Origin: Qipengyuania vulgaris
GTDB lineage: Bacteria; Pseudomonadota; Alphaproteobacteria; Sphingomonadales; Sphingomonadaceae
DNA: 64,000 bases
Reading direction: 5' to 3'
NCBI RefSeq assembly: GCF_009827325.1
Contig: NZ_WTYC01000005.1
Location: 62,001-126,000 of the forward strand
This document shows positions 16,940 to 25,336 of the stretch, in pieces. Within the stretch, counting starts at the first letter, position 1. Each line of letters begins with the position of its first letter. The translations under genes were made by a program, and so were the position numbers. The notes beneath the pieces were generated by a model. That model was not told the origin of the DNA, searched no databases, and saw only the letters and a list, made by a program, of their open reading frames with translations.

Positions 16940-18286
16940 TCAGTAAGGCAGGAAAATACCGGCTAGCGCGGCGCTCATCAGGTTTGCAAGCGAACCCGCC
17001 GCGAGCGCACGCAGGCCAAGCTTGGCAATAACGGGGCGCTGGTTCGGCGCAAGCCCTCCGGTGACTGCCATCTGGATCGCGATCGAGCTGAAATTGGCGA
17101 ACCCGCACAGCGCGAAGGTAATGATGGCACGGCTGCGATCGGTCAGGGCCCCGGCGTCCATCCCGCCGAGTTCGATGAAGGCCACGAATTCGTTGAGCAC
17201 GATCTTGGTGCCGAACAGCCCCCCCGCAGTTCCAGCCTGCTCCCACGGAATGCCGATCAGGAACATCACGGGCGCGAACAGCCAGCCGAGGATGAGCTGG
17301 AAGGTCAGGTCCGGGTAGCCGAAAATGCCGCCAATCCCGCCTAAGATACCGTTGGCAAGTGCAACCAGCGCGACGAAGGTCAGCACCATCGCGCCCACCG
17401 CCACAGCGAGCTTCACGCCCGTCTGCGCACCCTGCGCGGCTGCCTCGATCACATTGGCCGGCCTGTGGCCTTCTTCGAAAGTCTCGGCGACGGCTACTTC
17501 GTGCGGCTTCCCACTTTCGGTGATGGCAGCGGGCCCTTCTGCGCTGATACGAGACTTCGGCAGGACAATCTCGTCTTCGGGATCGACCCCGGAGAGTTCG
17601 GCTGCATCGCGCGCGAGCAGGCTCTCGTCGTCGGGCATGATGATCTTGGCCATCAGAATGCCCCCCGGCGCAGACATGAAGGCCGCGGCAAGCAGGAATG
17701 GCACGGCGTCCTCGCCGATGAAGCTGGCATAGGCCGCAAGAATCGTGCCTGCGACACCGGCCATGCCCACCGCCATGAGAGTAAACAGCCGGCTCGGCGT
17801 GAGCGCAGCCAAATAGGGGCGCACGACCAACGGGCTTTCCGACTGGCCGACGAAGATATTCGCCGCGCTGCCCAGCGCCTCGACCTTGCTGATGCCGGTG
17901 ATCCAGCCAATCGCACCGCCGACCCAGCGCACCAGCCGCTGCATGATCCCCCAGTGATAGAGGATCGAGACCAGCGCTGCGAAGAAGATAATGACCGGCA
18001 AAGCCGCGATCACGAAAGTGTTGGCGAACGGATTTGCCTCCATGGGACCGAACACCGATTCGATACCGACCTTCGAATAATTCAGGAGCGCGATCACCCC
18101 GTTCGACATCGCCTGAATTGCTTCCACGCCCCATGGAGTTCGCAGCACAAGCAATGCCATCAGCGCTTGAAGCGCAAAGGCAGCACCGACGACGCGCAGC
18201 TTGATGCGCCTCTTGCCGGTCGACAGCAGGAAGGCGATGGCCAGGATCGCTAGGATCCCAAGAATATTGATAACGACAGGCGGCAT
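16940..18286 (-). CDS. concentrative nucleoside transporter (CNT/NupC family)
   Basis: This inner-membrane carrier of about 448 residues imports nucleosides with H+ or Na+. It shows the CNT core motifs GSAANIFVGQSESPLVVRP (Gly-x-Ser-Glu site), the AAAFMSAPGGILMAKI helix, KIVLNEFVAFIEL and the C-terminal FALCGFANFSSIAIQ. An acidic hydrophilic loop of about 70 residues in the middle (EDEIVLPKSRISAEG and after) is longer than in E. coli NupC. The ATG at 18286 begins directly before the first membrane helix; an upstream ATG at 18307 is possible. Confidence 0.92.
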   Translation of the reverse strand: MPPVVINILGILAILAIAFLLSTGKRRIKLRVVGAAFALQALMALLVLRTPWGVEAIQAMSNGVIALLNYSKVGIESVFGPMEANPFANTFVIAALPVIIFFAALVSILYHWGIMQRLVRWVGGAIGWITGISKVEALGSAANIFVGQSESPLVVRPYLAALTPSRLFTLMAVGMAGVAGTILAAYASFIGEDAVPFLLAAAFMSAPGGILMAKIIMPDDESLLARDAAELSGVDPEDEIVLPKSRISAEGPAAITESGKPHEVAVAETFEEGHRPANVIEAAAQGAQTGVKLAVAVGAMVLTFVALVALANGILGGIGGIFGYPDLTFQLILGWLFAPVMFLIGIPWEQAGTAGGLFGTKIVLNEFVAFIELGGMDAGALTDRSRAIITFALCGFANFSSIAIQMAVTGGLAPNQRPVIAKLGLRALAAGSLANLMSAALAGIFLPY

Positions 18287-18433
18287 GCGGACCCCTTCGC
18301 ATTGCACGGATGCAACAAGGACTAGTTGCGGATGAAATCGACCGCTACCTTGCGCGGCGGCTCCGCTTAGTCAATTTACGGTCGCAATTCCAGCTTCCGC
18401 TATCACCAGTCACGAAAGTATGCCTTCCCTGCC

Positions 18434-19126
18434 ATGACCGACCAATCGACAGGCGATATTCGCATCAATGCCGCCGCAACGCCGCTTGGCCTGTTCGTAT
18501 ATACGCTGGTCTACGGCGGCATGACGGTCTTGGCGGGCGTTCTCGCGTTCAAGCAGGTGCAATTGTACCCCACCGATCTGGCGGTAGAGGCCGGCATCTT
18601 CGCCTTCCTCCTGCTGGTGGTAATTTCCAGCACGATCGCGCAATTGTATGGGGAAAAGCTGGCGAACCGGATCGTGTGGTGGGGCTTCCTGCCCCTGCTG
18701 ATCGCGGCGCTTCTTATGCAACTGGTACTGAATCTGCCCGCGTCGCCGGAAATGGCAGGTGGCCGGGCAGACGACCTTGCCGCCTTCGAACGCGTACACG
18801 CGACGATCTGGCGGGTCTGGGCCGCGGGGCCGGCCGCCTACATCGTTTCGCTGCTACTCAACGTATGGATATTCTCGCGCCTTCGCGGAGGTAGTGACAA
18901 CAACAGCACATTATCACTCATGATGCGCGGCGCGATCGCTTCCGCCTTGAGCCAGGCCATCGATTCGGTGATCTTTATCACGCTCGCTTTTTACGGCCAG
19001 TTCCCGATCGGCAATCTGCTCATCGGGCAGATCATTGCGAAAGTAGTACTCAGCTTCATTCTGGTACCGTTCCTGATCACCGGCGGCGTCGCCTTCGCGA
19101 AATGGCTGGACGGAAGGCGGACTTAA
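18434..19126 (+). CDS. queuosine precursor transporter (YhhQ/VUT family)
   Basis: The 230-residue protein has about six membrane segments and matches the vitamin uptake/queuosine precursor transporter family: an early helix LFVYTLVYGGMTVLAGVLAFK, SSTIAQLYGEKLANRIVWWG, and the signature block SALSQAIDSVIFITLAFYGQFP followed by IGQIIAKVVLSFILVPF. It likely imports preQ0 or preQ1 for tRNA queuosine. No que genes are adjacent. Its stop overlaps the end of the convergent DUF421 gene by 4 nt. Confidence 0.88.
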   Translation: MTDQSTGDIRINAAATPLGLFVYTLVYGGMTVLAGVLAFKQVQLYPTDLAVEAGIFAFLLLVVISSTIAQLYGEKLANRIVWWGFLPLLIAALLMQLVLNLPASPEMAGGRADDLAAFERVHATIWRVWAAGPAAYIVSLLLNVWIFSRLRGGSDNNSTLSLMMRGAIASALSQAIDSVIFITLAFYGQFPIGNLLIGQIIAKVVLSFILVPFLITGGVAFAKWLDGRRT

Positions 19127-19638
19127 ACCCGCTTCACATTTTCGATCAGCGTTTCTTCGAGCCTGTCACCATGCAGGATCGAGACGTCGCCAGTGGTTTC
19201 CAGCACTGCGGCTCGGACGCTCGATAATTCGAGAACGTTGGCTTCGCGTAGTTTGGCAATCAGGTCGCTACGCGCGACCCGAGTCGCTTTCAGCCCATTC
19301 TCGCAAAACTCGCCATTTCGCATCAGAAAGACGGGTTGATTCTGCATTACGTTCTCCGCGGTATCGGAAGACTTGCGGATGATTGCAGCCGTAAACTGGA
19401 TAAAGAACAGACCCGCCATCGCGGCCAGCGCTTGGGCAAAACCTTTCCAGTCGCTCGACTGTGCGGCTCCCGCGACAAGACTGCCGAGTGCCACTGTCAT
19501 CACGAAGTCGAAATTGGTCATCTTGGAAAGCGAACGCAGGCCATTCATGCGAATGAGAATGACGATCCAGATGATTGCTGCCGCGGCCAGGAGAATCCCT
19601 CGGGCGGCAATATCCAGCCATGTGTTATCGAAAATCAT
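19123..19638 (-). CDS. DUF421 (YetF-type) membrane protein
   Basis: The 171-residue protein has three N-terminal membrane segments and a cytoplasmic C-terminal DUF421 region. Family blocks include GLRSLSKMTNFDFVMTVALGS, the PVFLMRNGEFCENGL segment and ARSDLIAKLREANVLELSSVRAAVLETTGDVSI (in parts). YetF-family proteins are widespread and functionally obscure; some are spore or stress related in Bacillus. The gene stands alone between convergent and same-strand neighbours. Confidence 0.82.
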   Translation of the reverse strand: MIFDNTWLDIAARGILLAAAAIIWIVILIRMNGLRSLSKMTNFDFVMTVALGSLVAGAAQSSDWKGFAQALAAMAGLFFIQFTAAIIRKSSDTAENVMQNQPVFLMRNGEFCENGLKATRVARSDLIAKLREANVLELSSVRAAVLETTGDVSILHGDRLEETLIENVKRV

Positions 19639-19685
19639 GCTGCCCTAACGACTGAGGGCCCAAAAGCATCCCGGACCGATCGCGA

Positions 19686-20675
19686 TCAGGCCGAACAGCT
19701 CGCTCCTCCGAGCACGCAGAACCGGGCACAATGGGGATGGTTGAGCGCGACGGGCCCCGAAGCCTCTCTCAACGTTTCTCCAAGATCGAAATCCACTGCG
19801 TAAGGGATGAGCGTGCAAGCAACCACACGCGGCGCGAACTCTCCCTTGTGATGGACCACCATCCGGCTGGTATTACACATTACGTCGGCGGGCGACTTGC
19901 CCAGAATCTTCCAGCAATCGGTGCTAATCTCGGCAATATCCTTGTCCTCATCCATCTCCGGGAAAATCACCAGCTGTGCTGGATCGCGCGCGTCGATGGC
20001 GATCTTCTCCAGTTCGAAAAGTATGGCATAAGCCTCACGAGCGGCCACCTCTGTCTCTTCGGGAAGCAATCGGCCGGCTACGGCGATCGAAAACCCGTGG
20101 AGCGACAACCAACGCAACCCATCCATCGCTGGCTCCCAGCTACGCGGGCCTCGCTCGGCCTCGTGGACAGGCTGGCTATGGTGGTCGAGACTGACGCGCA
20201 GCGTGAGCCGCTCTCCGTATTTGTCGCGCAGCGCGAGCAAGGCTGCCTCATGCCGCCGCATGGGTTTCATCGCATTGGTCAGCACGAGCGCTTCAAAGCC
20301 GCGGGAAAGCGTTTCGCCCAGCATCGCCAGCATGTCGGGATTCATGAACGGTTCGCCGCCAGTGAAACCGATCTCTCGAGTGCCGAACACACCCGCCTCT
20401 TCGAGAAAGTGCTGCGCATGATCCCGTGCGAGATAAACCAGCGCGTCATTGGTCGGGCTGCTCTCAATATAACAGGTAGCGCAGGCGAGGTTGCACAGAG
20501 TGCCGGTATTGAGCCAGAGCGTTTCCAGCTTTGCCAGCGGCACACTCGCTCGCTGTTCGCCCTTGGCCGTGAGTTTCGGATCGCTGAATTTTTCGCGCGG
20601 CAGCGGGGCGGCCTCGACGGCGAAGGGCGACCTGCCGACAGGAGCGTTGCGTGATTTCGGGGGGCTTTTATTCAC
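19686..20675 (-). CDS. radical SAM protein with Cys-rich C-terminus
   Basis: The 329-residue protein has the radical SAM cluster motif CNLACATC (Cys61, Cys65, Cys68), GFTGGEPFMNPD for SAM binding, VLTNAM, and RVSLDHH. The C-terminal third carries six further cysteines (TDCWK, MCNTS, ACTLIPY and HPHCARFCVLGGASCSA), suggesting an auxiliary iron-sulfur cluster. The GTG at 20675 overlaps the stop of the upstream FAD reductase gene (GTGA) and is preceded by GGAGAAGG, so translation is coupled. It sits in a locus with TIGR04283/TIGR04282-type transferases. It does not show the C-terminal domain I associate with the arsenosugar enzyme ArsS, so that name is not applied. Substrate unknown. Confidence 0.85.
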   Translation of the reverse strand: MNKSPPKSRNAPVGRSPFAVEAAPLPREKFSDPKLTAKGEQRASVPLAKLETLWLNTGTLCNLACATCYIESSPTNDALVYLARDHAQHFLEEAGVFGTREIGFTGGEPFMNPDMLAMLGETLSRGFEALVLTNAMKPMRRHEAALLALRDKYGERLTLRVSLDHHSQPVHEAERGPRSWEPAMDGLRWLSLHGFSIAVAGRLLPEETEVAAREAYAILFELEKIAIDARDPAQLVIFPEMDEDKDIAEISTDCWKILGKSPADVMCNTSRMVVHHKGEFAPRVVACTLIPYAVDFDLGETLREASGPVALNHPHCARFCVLGGASCSA

Positions 20676-22087
20676 GCGTGCCTTCTCCGCAACTTGGCGA
20701 GGAACTGCGCCCATTTCTTAGGGATCGCGCCAAACACTGTGGGCTCCCATGCGGTAAAGGCAGCGGCCTTGGAAATCTCGCTGCGGGTGGGATAGGCAAT
20801 GATTGCCGAGCCGAGCGCAAAGGTACTGCTCTTGCCCGTAATCGACTGCGCCAGGGGCAACAGCAATTCCCCGGCATTCTTTCCCACGATGCTCGCGCCG
20901 AGAACTTTTTTGCCTTTCAGCACCAGTTTAAGGTGTCCGGCGTCATCGCCTTCGGCCAGCGCCCTTTCATTGTCCCGAAAGCTTTCTTTCACCACCGTCA
21001 CACGACTGCCGTGTTTTTTCCGCGCATCTTTCTCGGTTAAGCCGATCTGCGCGACTTCCGGATCGGTATAGGTACACCAAGGTAGAGCCGACCATTCGAC
21101 CTTCGTCGGCAAACCCAGTGTGATCTCCAGCGCGACATTCGATCCCTCGTATCCCGAAACATGGGTTAGTCTCGGACCGTCCCGGCAGTCCCCGATGGCG
21201 TAAATGCCCTTGACCGATGTGCGTCGGCGTTGATCCACCTCGATACCATTCGCGCCCATCTTCATGCCGATCTCTTCCAGGCCGAAGCCGTTGCAGTTTG
21301 CGCGCCTTCCGGCGGCGATCAGCAAATGGGAGCCTTCAATGATTTCGCTTCCGGCGTGCAGGCGGATTGCGTCAGCGCGGCCTTCGACCTTCTGCGCCTT
21401 CGCGCTGACGAAGCGCACTCCCTCCTCTTCGAAAACCTCGCGCACGACGGCTACGCTTTCGCGATCATCCCGGGCCATCAGGTCACCCGGTTCGATTACG
21501 GTGACGACGCTTCCGAGCCGGCGGAAGGCCTGTGCCATTTCCATGCCCACTACCCCGCCGCCGACGATCATCAGATGATCTGGCAAAACGTCGAGATCGA
21601 ACAGAGTTTCGTTCGTAAGGAACGGGACTTGGTCCAGACCTTCGATTGGCGGGATTGCGGGCTTAGACCCGGTGGCGATGACGATGCGCGGCGCGCTCAA
21701 TTTCCGCCAGCCGACTTCGACAGATTGCGGTCCGGTAACCTGGGCCCAGTCGCGAAAGACCTCGCATCCTATCTCCTCGAAGCGCTCCTCGCTATCGTGC
21801 GGAGCGATGGATGCGATCGCATCGTGGACATGCTTATGAACACCCGCCCACTCTACCATGGGTTTCGCCAGCGTAACGCCATAACGCGTTCTCTCGCGCG
21901 CCTCCGCAGCGCGTTTTGAAGCGGCGATCAGCGCCTTCGACGGGACGCAGCCGTCGTTCAGACACTCGCCGCCCATCTTGCACCCTTCGATCAGCGCCAC
22001 ATCCAGCCCGAACAGCGCGCAGCCTCCGGCGGCAGTGAGGCCAGCGGCACCGCCGCCGATCACGATAACATCATGGGTGAATTTCAT
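20672..22087 (-). CDS. FAD-dependent pyridine nucleotide-disulfide oxidoreductase, MerA/Lpd-like
   Basis: The 471-residue flavoprotein has an N-terminal FAD fold (VIVIGGGAAGLTAA), the redox disulfide GGECLNDGCVPSKA, an NAD(P) fold (MIVGGGVVGMEMAQAF), the second FAD block IYAIGDC, and a dimerisation domain. It differs from true mercuric reductase: there is no N-terminal heavy-metal domain and no C-terminal Cys pair. It also differs from lipoamide dehydrogenase: the usual His-x-Pro-T active site reads AYPTRSE. It is coupled to the downstream radical SAM gene, so reduction of a thiol, metalloid or SAM-enzyme partner in that pathway is a reasonable but unproven role. Confidence 0.85.
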   Translation of the reverse strand: MKFTHDVIVIGGGAAGLTAAGGCALFGLDVALIEGCKMGGECLNDGCVPSKALIAASKRAAEARERTRYGVTLAKPMVEWAGVHKHVHDAIASIAPHDSEERFEEIGCEVFRDWAQVTGPQSVEVGWRKLSAPRIVIATGSKPAIPPIEGLDQVPFLTNETLFDLDVLPDHLMIVGGGVVGMEMAQAFRRLGSVVTVIEPGDLMARDDRESVAVVREVFEEEGVRFVSAKAQKVEGRADAIRLHAGSEIIEGSHLLIAAGRRANCNGFGLEEIGMKMGANGIEVDQRRRTSVKGIYAIGDCRDGPRLTHVSGYEGSNVALEITLGLPTKVEWSALPWCTYTDPEVAQIGLTEKDARKKHGSRVTVVKESFRDNERALAEGDDAGHLKLVLKGKKVLGASIVGKNAGELLLPLAQSITGKSSTFALGSAIIAYPTRSEISKAAAFTAWEPTVFGAIPKKWAQFLAKLRRRHA

Positions 22088-22161
22088 TGCTTGCTGCCTA
22101 ACGCACATTGCTGCCATTGCGAAGGAATGTTCGCTACACCGCCTTTCAGGGCAGATATCGC
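22088..22161. promoter_or_regulatory. shared divergent promoter region of the radical SAM locus
   Basis: Only 74 bp separate the divergent FAD reductase and SDR genes, so promoters of both arms must lie here or overlap the coding starts. I cannot identify -35/-10 elements or a confident operator in it. Confidence 0.4.
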
Positions 22162-23175
22162 GTGAGAATTATCGTTACCGGGGCGGCCGGCCTGCTGGGC
22201 GGAGAAGTCTGCGCGCGCCTAGCGGCCGCTGGACACCACGTAACCGGCCTCGTCCACCGCAACCCTGACGTTCGCGCGAATGATGGCGGCGTGGTTCAAG
22301 TAGCGACCGTCACGGGCGATGTGTCGCAATGTCGATTGGGCTGGAGCGAACCATTCTTCGCTGAACTCGCCGAAGGTCACGACCTGCTTGTCCATTGTGC
22401 CGCAACGGTCCGCTTCGACCTTGCCGAAGAGGATTACAAAGCCGTCAATGTGGACGGGGTTGCCCATGCGCTGGCGCTTGCTGAGGCAGGAGAGATGCAC
22501 TTCCTCCATGTCTCGACTGCCTATGTTTGCGGCGCTCGAGACGGCCTCGTTCGCGAGAGCGATCCTTTGCCGACCGGAGGATTTGCCAATGGTTACGAGG
22601 CGAGCAAGGCGGAGGGAGAGCGGCTTGTTCGGGCGAGCCGAGTTCGCTGGGCCATCGCACGGCCTTCCATCGTCGTCGGTGACTACACCAGCGGCGCGAT
22701 CCGCCAGTTCGATACTACCTATGCCGCCTTCAAGTTGATTGCCGAAGGCCGCGTACGTCATATGCCCGCTCGGCAAGGCGCGACGCTCGACTTCGTACCG
22801 CTCGACTATGTCGCGGATGGAATCGTGACCTTGGCAGAGCGCATGGAAGAAGCTGCGGGCGGTACTTATCATCTCGCCTCCTGCCAGCCGCTTCCGGTCG
22901 AGACCTTCACCGCCGCGATTGGCGCCTTTCCTCAGTTTTACGAGCCCGAGCTTGTTCCTCCTGAAGATTTTGATCCGAGCAGACTTCCCGCGCTGGAGCG
23001 GCGGCTCTTCAAACGCGTGGCCGGGCTTTATGCGAGTTATTTTCAGCGGAATCCGCATTTCGACGATGCAAGCTTTTACGAACTTTCCGGGAGGCGATGT
23101 CCCCCGACAGGCGCGCCTTATATTCGCAGGCTGATAGATTTTTGCATTGAGGCTGGTTTCCTGCCCAAGGCCTAG
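22162..23175 (+). CDS. NAD(P)-dependent extended SDR (epimerase / acyl-reductase type)
   Basis: The 337-residue protein begins with a Rossmann fold (IIVTGAAGLLGGEV) and has VHCAATVRF, HVSTAYVCG and the catalytic pair YEASK. The STAYVCG...YEASKAEGE arrangement resembles NAD_binding_4 (thioester or fatty acyl reductase) as much as sugar epimerases, so the substrate class is open. The start is a GTG at 22162 with AGGGCAG about 8 nt upstream; the more upstream TTG codons would add a basic non-family extension. It is divergent from the FAD reductase and ends 10 bp from the convergent glycosyltransferase stop. Confidence 0.8.
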   Translation: MRIIVTGAAGLLGGEVCARLAAAGHHVTGLVHRNPDVRANDGGVVQVATVTGDVSQCRLGWSEPFFAELAEGHDLLVHCAATVRFDLAEEDYKAVNVDGVAHALALAEAGEMHFLHVSTAYVCGARDGLVRESDPLPTGGFANGYEASKAEGERLVRASRVRWAIARPSIVVGDYTSGAIRQFDTTYAAFKLIAEGRVRHMPARQGATLDFVPLDYVADGIVTLAERMEEAAGGTYHLASCQPLPVETFTAAIGAFPQFYEPELVPPEDFDPSRLPALERRLFKRVAGLYASYFQRNPHFDDASFYELSGRRCPPTGAPYIRRLIDFCIEAGFLPKA

Positions 23176-23185
23176 CGTCGGAAAA

Positions 23186-23908
23186 TCAGCGGACGTCAGG
23201 GTAGTGCTCAGCCATGCGCTGGCGCATGCCGAACGCCCAAAGCATTCCCACCTTGAAGTAAATCCAGTTCGCCTTGAGCGGCCCCCATGCCGCTATTCGG
23301 CGATCCGAGGTGTAAACGCGTCGCGAGACCATTTTCACCTTACCGCAAGCGGCGAGTTTCACGCACAGGTCGGCTTCCTCCATCACAGCATCTCCTGGCG
23401 TGCAGCCGCCAACGCGCAGGAAATCCGCGCGGCGAAAGAACATCGCATGGTCGCCGAACAGGAGCCGGACGCCGCGAAAGAACTGATGGGGGCGGGTCAG
23501 AAGCGGCGCGTACCAGGTCTTGGCCCAATTATGCAGCGTGGTGCCCCAACGAGTTTTCTTAGGGCCGCGAATGACGGGAGTGAAGCTCGCAAGGGCAATC
23601 GAGGCATCGGCCAGAGTGTCCTCGATCACTTGCACCATATCTGCCGGAGGCAGTGTATCAGCATGCACGACGCAGACGATTTTCCCTTTTGCCTGTTGGA
23701 CACCGAGATTGATCTGGCGCGCACGTCCCCGTTCGCATTCGAGGATCCGCCACCCGGCCTTGCGGGCAATGTCCACAGTCGCATCGCTGCTCCCCCCGTC
23801 GACCAGCATGACTTCGTTCGGACATGGTTCGAGCGTTTCGAACAGTGTGACCAGAGCAGGTAGCGCTGCTTCTTCGTCTAGAGCGGGCACGAGGAGCGTG
23901 ACGCTCAT
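23186..23908 (-). CDS. glycosyltransferase family 2, TIGR04283-type (rSAM-associated transferase 2)
   Basis: The 240-residue protein has a GT-A fold: VPALDEEAALPALV, VMLVDGGSSDATVD, GRARQINLGVQQAKG, and the metal-binding HADTLPP. The later blocks LLFGDHAMFFRR, MEEADLCVKL and SRRVYTSDRRIAAWG fit the TIGR04283 family, annotated as a transferase associated with radical SAM/selenodomain or arsenosugar loci. A single C-terminal hydrophobic stretch may touch the membrane. The ATG at 23908 overlaps the upstream gene's stop by 4 nt (ATGA), so both transferases are made together. Confidence 0.88.
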   Translation of the reverse strand: MSVTLLVPALDEEAALPALVTLFETLEPCPNEVMLVDGGSSDATVDIARKAGWRILECERGRARQINLGVQQAKGKIVCVVHADTLPPADMVQVIEDTLADASIALASFTPVIRGPKKTRWGTTLHNWAKTWYAPLLTRPHQFFRGVRLLFGDHAMFFRRADFLRVGGCTPGDAVMEEADLCVKLAACGKVKMVSRRVYTSDRRIAAWGPLKANWIYFKVGMLWAFGMRQRMAEHYPDVR

Positions 23909-24480
23909 TCGAACTCGGGCCACTCTGCCAAGTCTTCCGGCGTGTCGATATCCGCCAGTTCGGGTAGTATCGCTGGACCGATCCCATGGGTCGCAAGCCG
24001 CGCAAGCGTTTCGGGAAGCACGCGCGGCGTGCTCCATTCCATATCTTCGAACAGGAATGGCACTGGCTCGCTGAAGCCAATTAGATAGTAGCCGCCGTCA
24101 TTTGCAGGACCCAGCACAACACGCCGGTCATCCAATGCGCCCGCGGCTGCCTGGAGAAGCGGCGCGGTAACCCCTGGGCAATCGCTTCCGATCAGCAGGG
24201 CCGGCGCTTTCACCCGCGCCATTTTCTCTCCGAGATTGCCTTCGCCCTGATCGACGACCACCGTATCATCGCCAAATAATTCGTGAAATGCCATGATTTC
24301 CCCTCCGGTCACCCGGAGTTCGAAATCAAGACCACTTTCTTTGGCAACCTCGACAGTCTGCGCCAGCAATCTGGCGTAAATCCGGGCAGCACCTTCTTCG
24401 CCGACCGCCGGAATCAGGCGCGTCTTCACCTTGCCGGGAACGGGCAGGCGCGCGAAAATCGAAAGTTTCGGAGATACCAT
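23905..24480 (-). CDS. TIGR04282-type CofC-like transferase (rSAM-associated transferase 1)
   Basis: The 191-residue protein resembles CofC/MobA-type nucleotidyltransferases: IFARLPVPGKVKTRLIPAVG at the N-terminus, LIGSDCPGVTAPLL in the middle, and the family hallmark LGPANDGGYYLIGF, followed by FEDMEWSTPRVLPETLARL. TIGR04282 proteins occur almost always with TIGR04283 proteins, as here, in loci attributed to arsenosugar-like or related small glycoconjugates. The first gene of the pair; its promoter lies in the short gap before tRNA-Lys. Confidence 0.88.
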   Translation of the reverse strand: MVSPKLSIFARLPVPGKVKTRLIPAVGEEGAARIYARLLAQTVEVAKESGLDFELRVTGGEIMAFHELFGDDTVVVDQGEGNLGEKMARVKAPALLIGSDCPGVTAPLLQAAAGALDDRRVVLGPANDGGYYLIGFSEPVPFLFEDMEWSTPRVLPETLARLATHGIGPAILPELADIDTPEDLAEWPEFE

Positions 24481-24536
24481 CGCCGTGCAGGATAGCGGAC
24501 CTACAGCGCGGGGAAAGGGGCGGGGGCTGGAAAAGG

Positions 24537-24613
<77 letters not shown>

Positions 24614-24678
24614 ACCACGGGCGCTCACCTAGGCAGGTGATGGGGACGGGTCAAGCGTGCATGACCGCGATCAGGAAA

Positions 24679-25155
24679 TCAGGCGTGAGCGAGGCGGCTC
24701 GCGAGTTGCCGGAGGCTCAGGCCGGTCACCGGATCGCGCCAATGCGGTGCCACTTCGGCCGCAGGTCCCGATACGAACGGGCGTTCGCGGAATAGCGGAT
24801 GCGGTATGACCAGGTCAGGTGTGAGCCACACGCCGCCGCTCCACAGGACGATGTCGAGATCAAGCGATCGTGCGCGCCAGGGCGCCCCGCGCCTCCGTCT
24901 GCCAAAGCGGAATTCGAGTTGTTGTAGTCGCGCTAAAAAATGGGCTGGTTCAGATTCCGATTCCACGACCGCAGCGGCATTCGCATAGCTCCGCAGGGAA
25001 GGCCCGATCGGCCGACTGCTTCGGGTCCGCGATACCTCGGCGACTTCCCCCACTTCCGCCAAGGCTAACACTGCTGCGTCCACTACCCGGTGCGGCCCAC
25101 CGACCCCCGCCACACGGACGTTCGAGCCGATTGCAATGAGATAACGGTGAATCAC
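24679..25155 (-). CDS. folK: 2-amino-4-hydroxy-6-hydroxymethyldihydropteridine pyrophosphokinase
   Basis: FolK transfers pyrophosphate from ATP to the pterin in folate synthesis. The 158-residue protein has the family start RYLIAIGSN, the central LEFRFGRRRRGAPWRARSLDLDIVLW (metal-binding DLD) and IPHPLFRERPFV. The start is a GTG at 25155 that overlaps the stop of a 60-codon upstream ORF (GTGA), so folK appears translationally coupled to it. folP and folB are not nearby. Confidence 0.93.
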   Translation of the reverse strand: MIHRYLIAIGSNVRVAGVGGPHRVVDAAVLALAEVGEVAEVSRTRSSRPIGPSLRSYANAAAVVESESEPAHFLARLQQLEFRFGRRRRGAPWRARSLDLDIVLWSGGVWLTPDLVIPHPLFRERPFVSGPAAEVAPHWRDPVTGLSLRQLASRLAHA

Positions 25156-25334
25156 CCAACCTTCTCGAAGACGCCGTCAGCTGTCGGCAACTGGGGAAAC
25201 TCGCCCATCGCCACTCTGCACCTGCGCTTCATAACATCCGCGGTCTCGATAGCCTTCCGATAGATCGCGGTTTCGAGCGCGACAGTGAAAAGCCGGTCGA
25301 GCTGATCTTGAGTGATACCGCGCCTGCTGACCAA
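25152..25334 (-). CDS. small conserved-looking hypothetical protein (60 aa)
   Basis: A 60-residue ORF fills exactly the space between aguB and folK: a TTG at 25334 sits 2 nt after the aguB stop, and its TGA overlaps the folK GTG start by 4 nt. The product is mostly helical and charged (ITQDQLDRLFTVALETAIYR, then KAIETADVMKRRCRVAM) with no signal peptide. The tight fit argues that it is translated and couples the two flanking genes. I do not recognise the family. Confidence 0.6.
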   Translation of the reverse strand: MVSRRGITQDQLDRLFTVALETAIYRKAIETADVMKRRCRVAMGEFPQLPTADGVFEKVG

Positions 25335-25336
25335 AC

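Noticed and set aside
19686..20675. Naming the radical SAM protein ArsS
   Set aside because: The C-terminal Cys pattern does not match what I know of ArsS, and arsM is absent from the window.
20672..22087. Naming the flavoprotein mercuric reductase (merA)
   Set aside because: No heavy-metal domain and no C-terminal Cys pair; no mer genes nearby.
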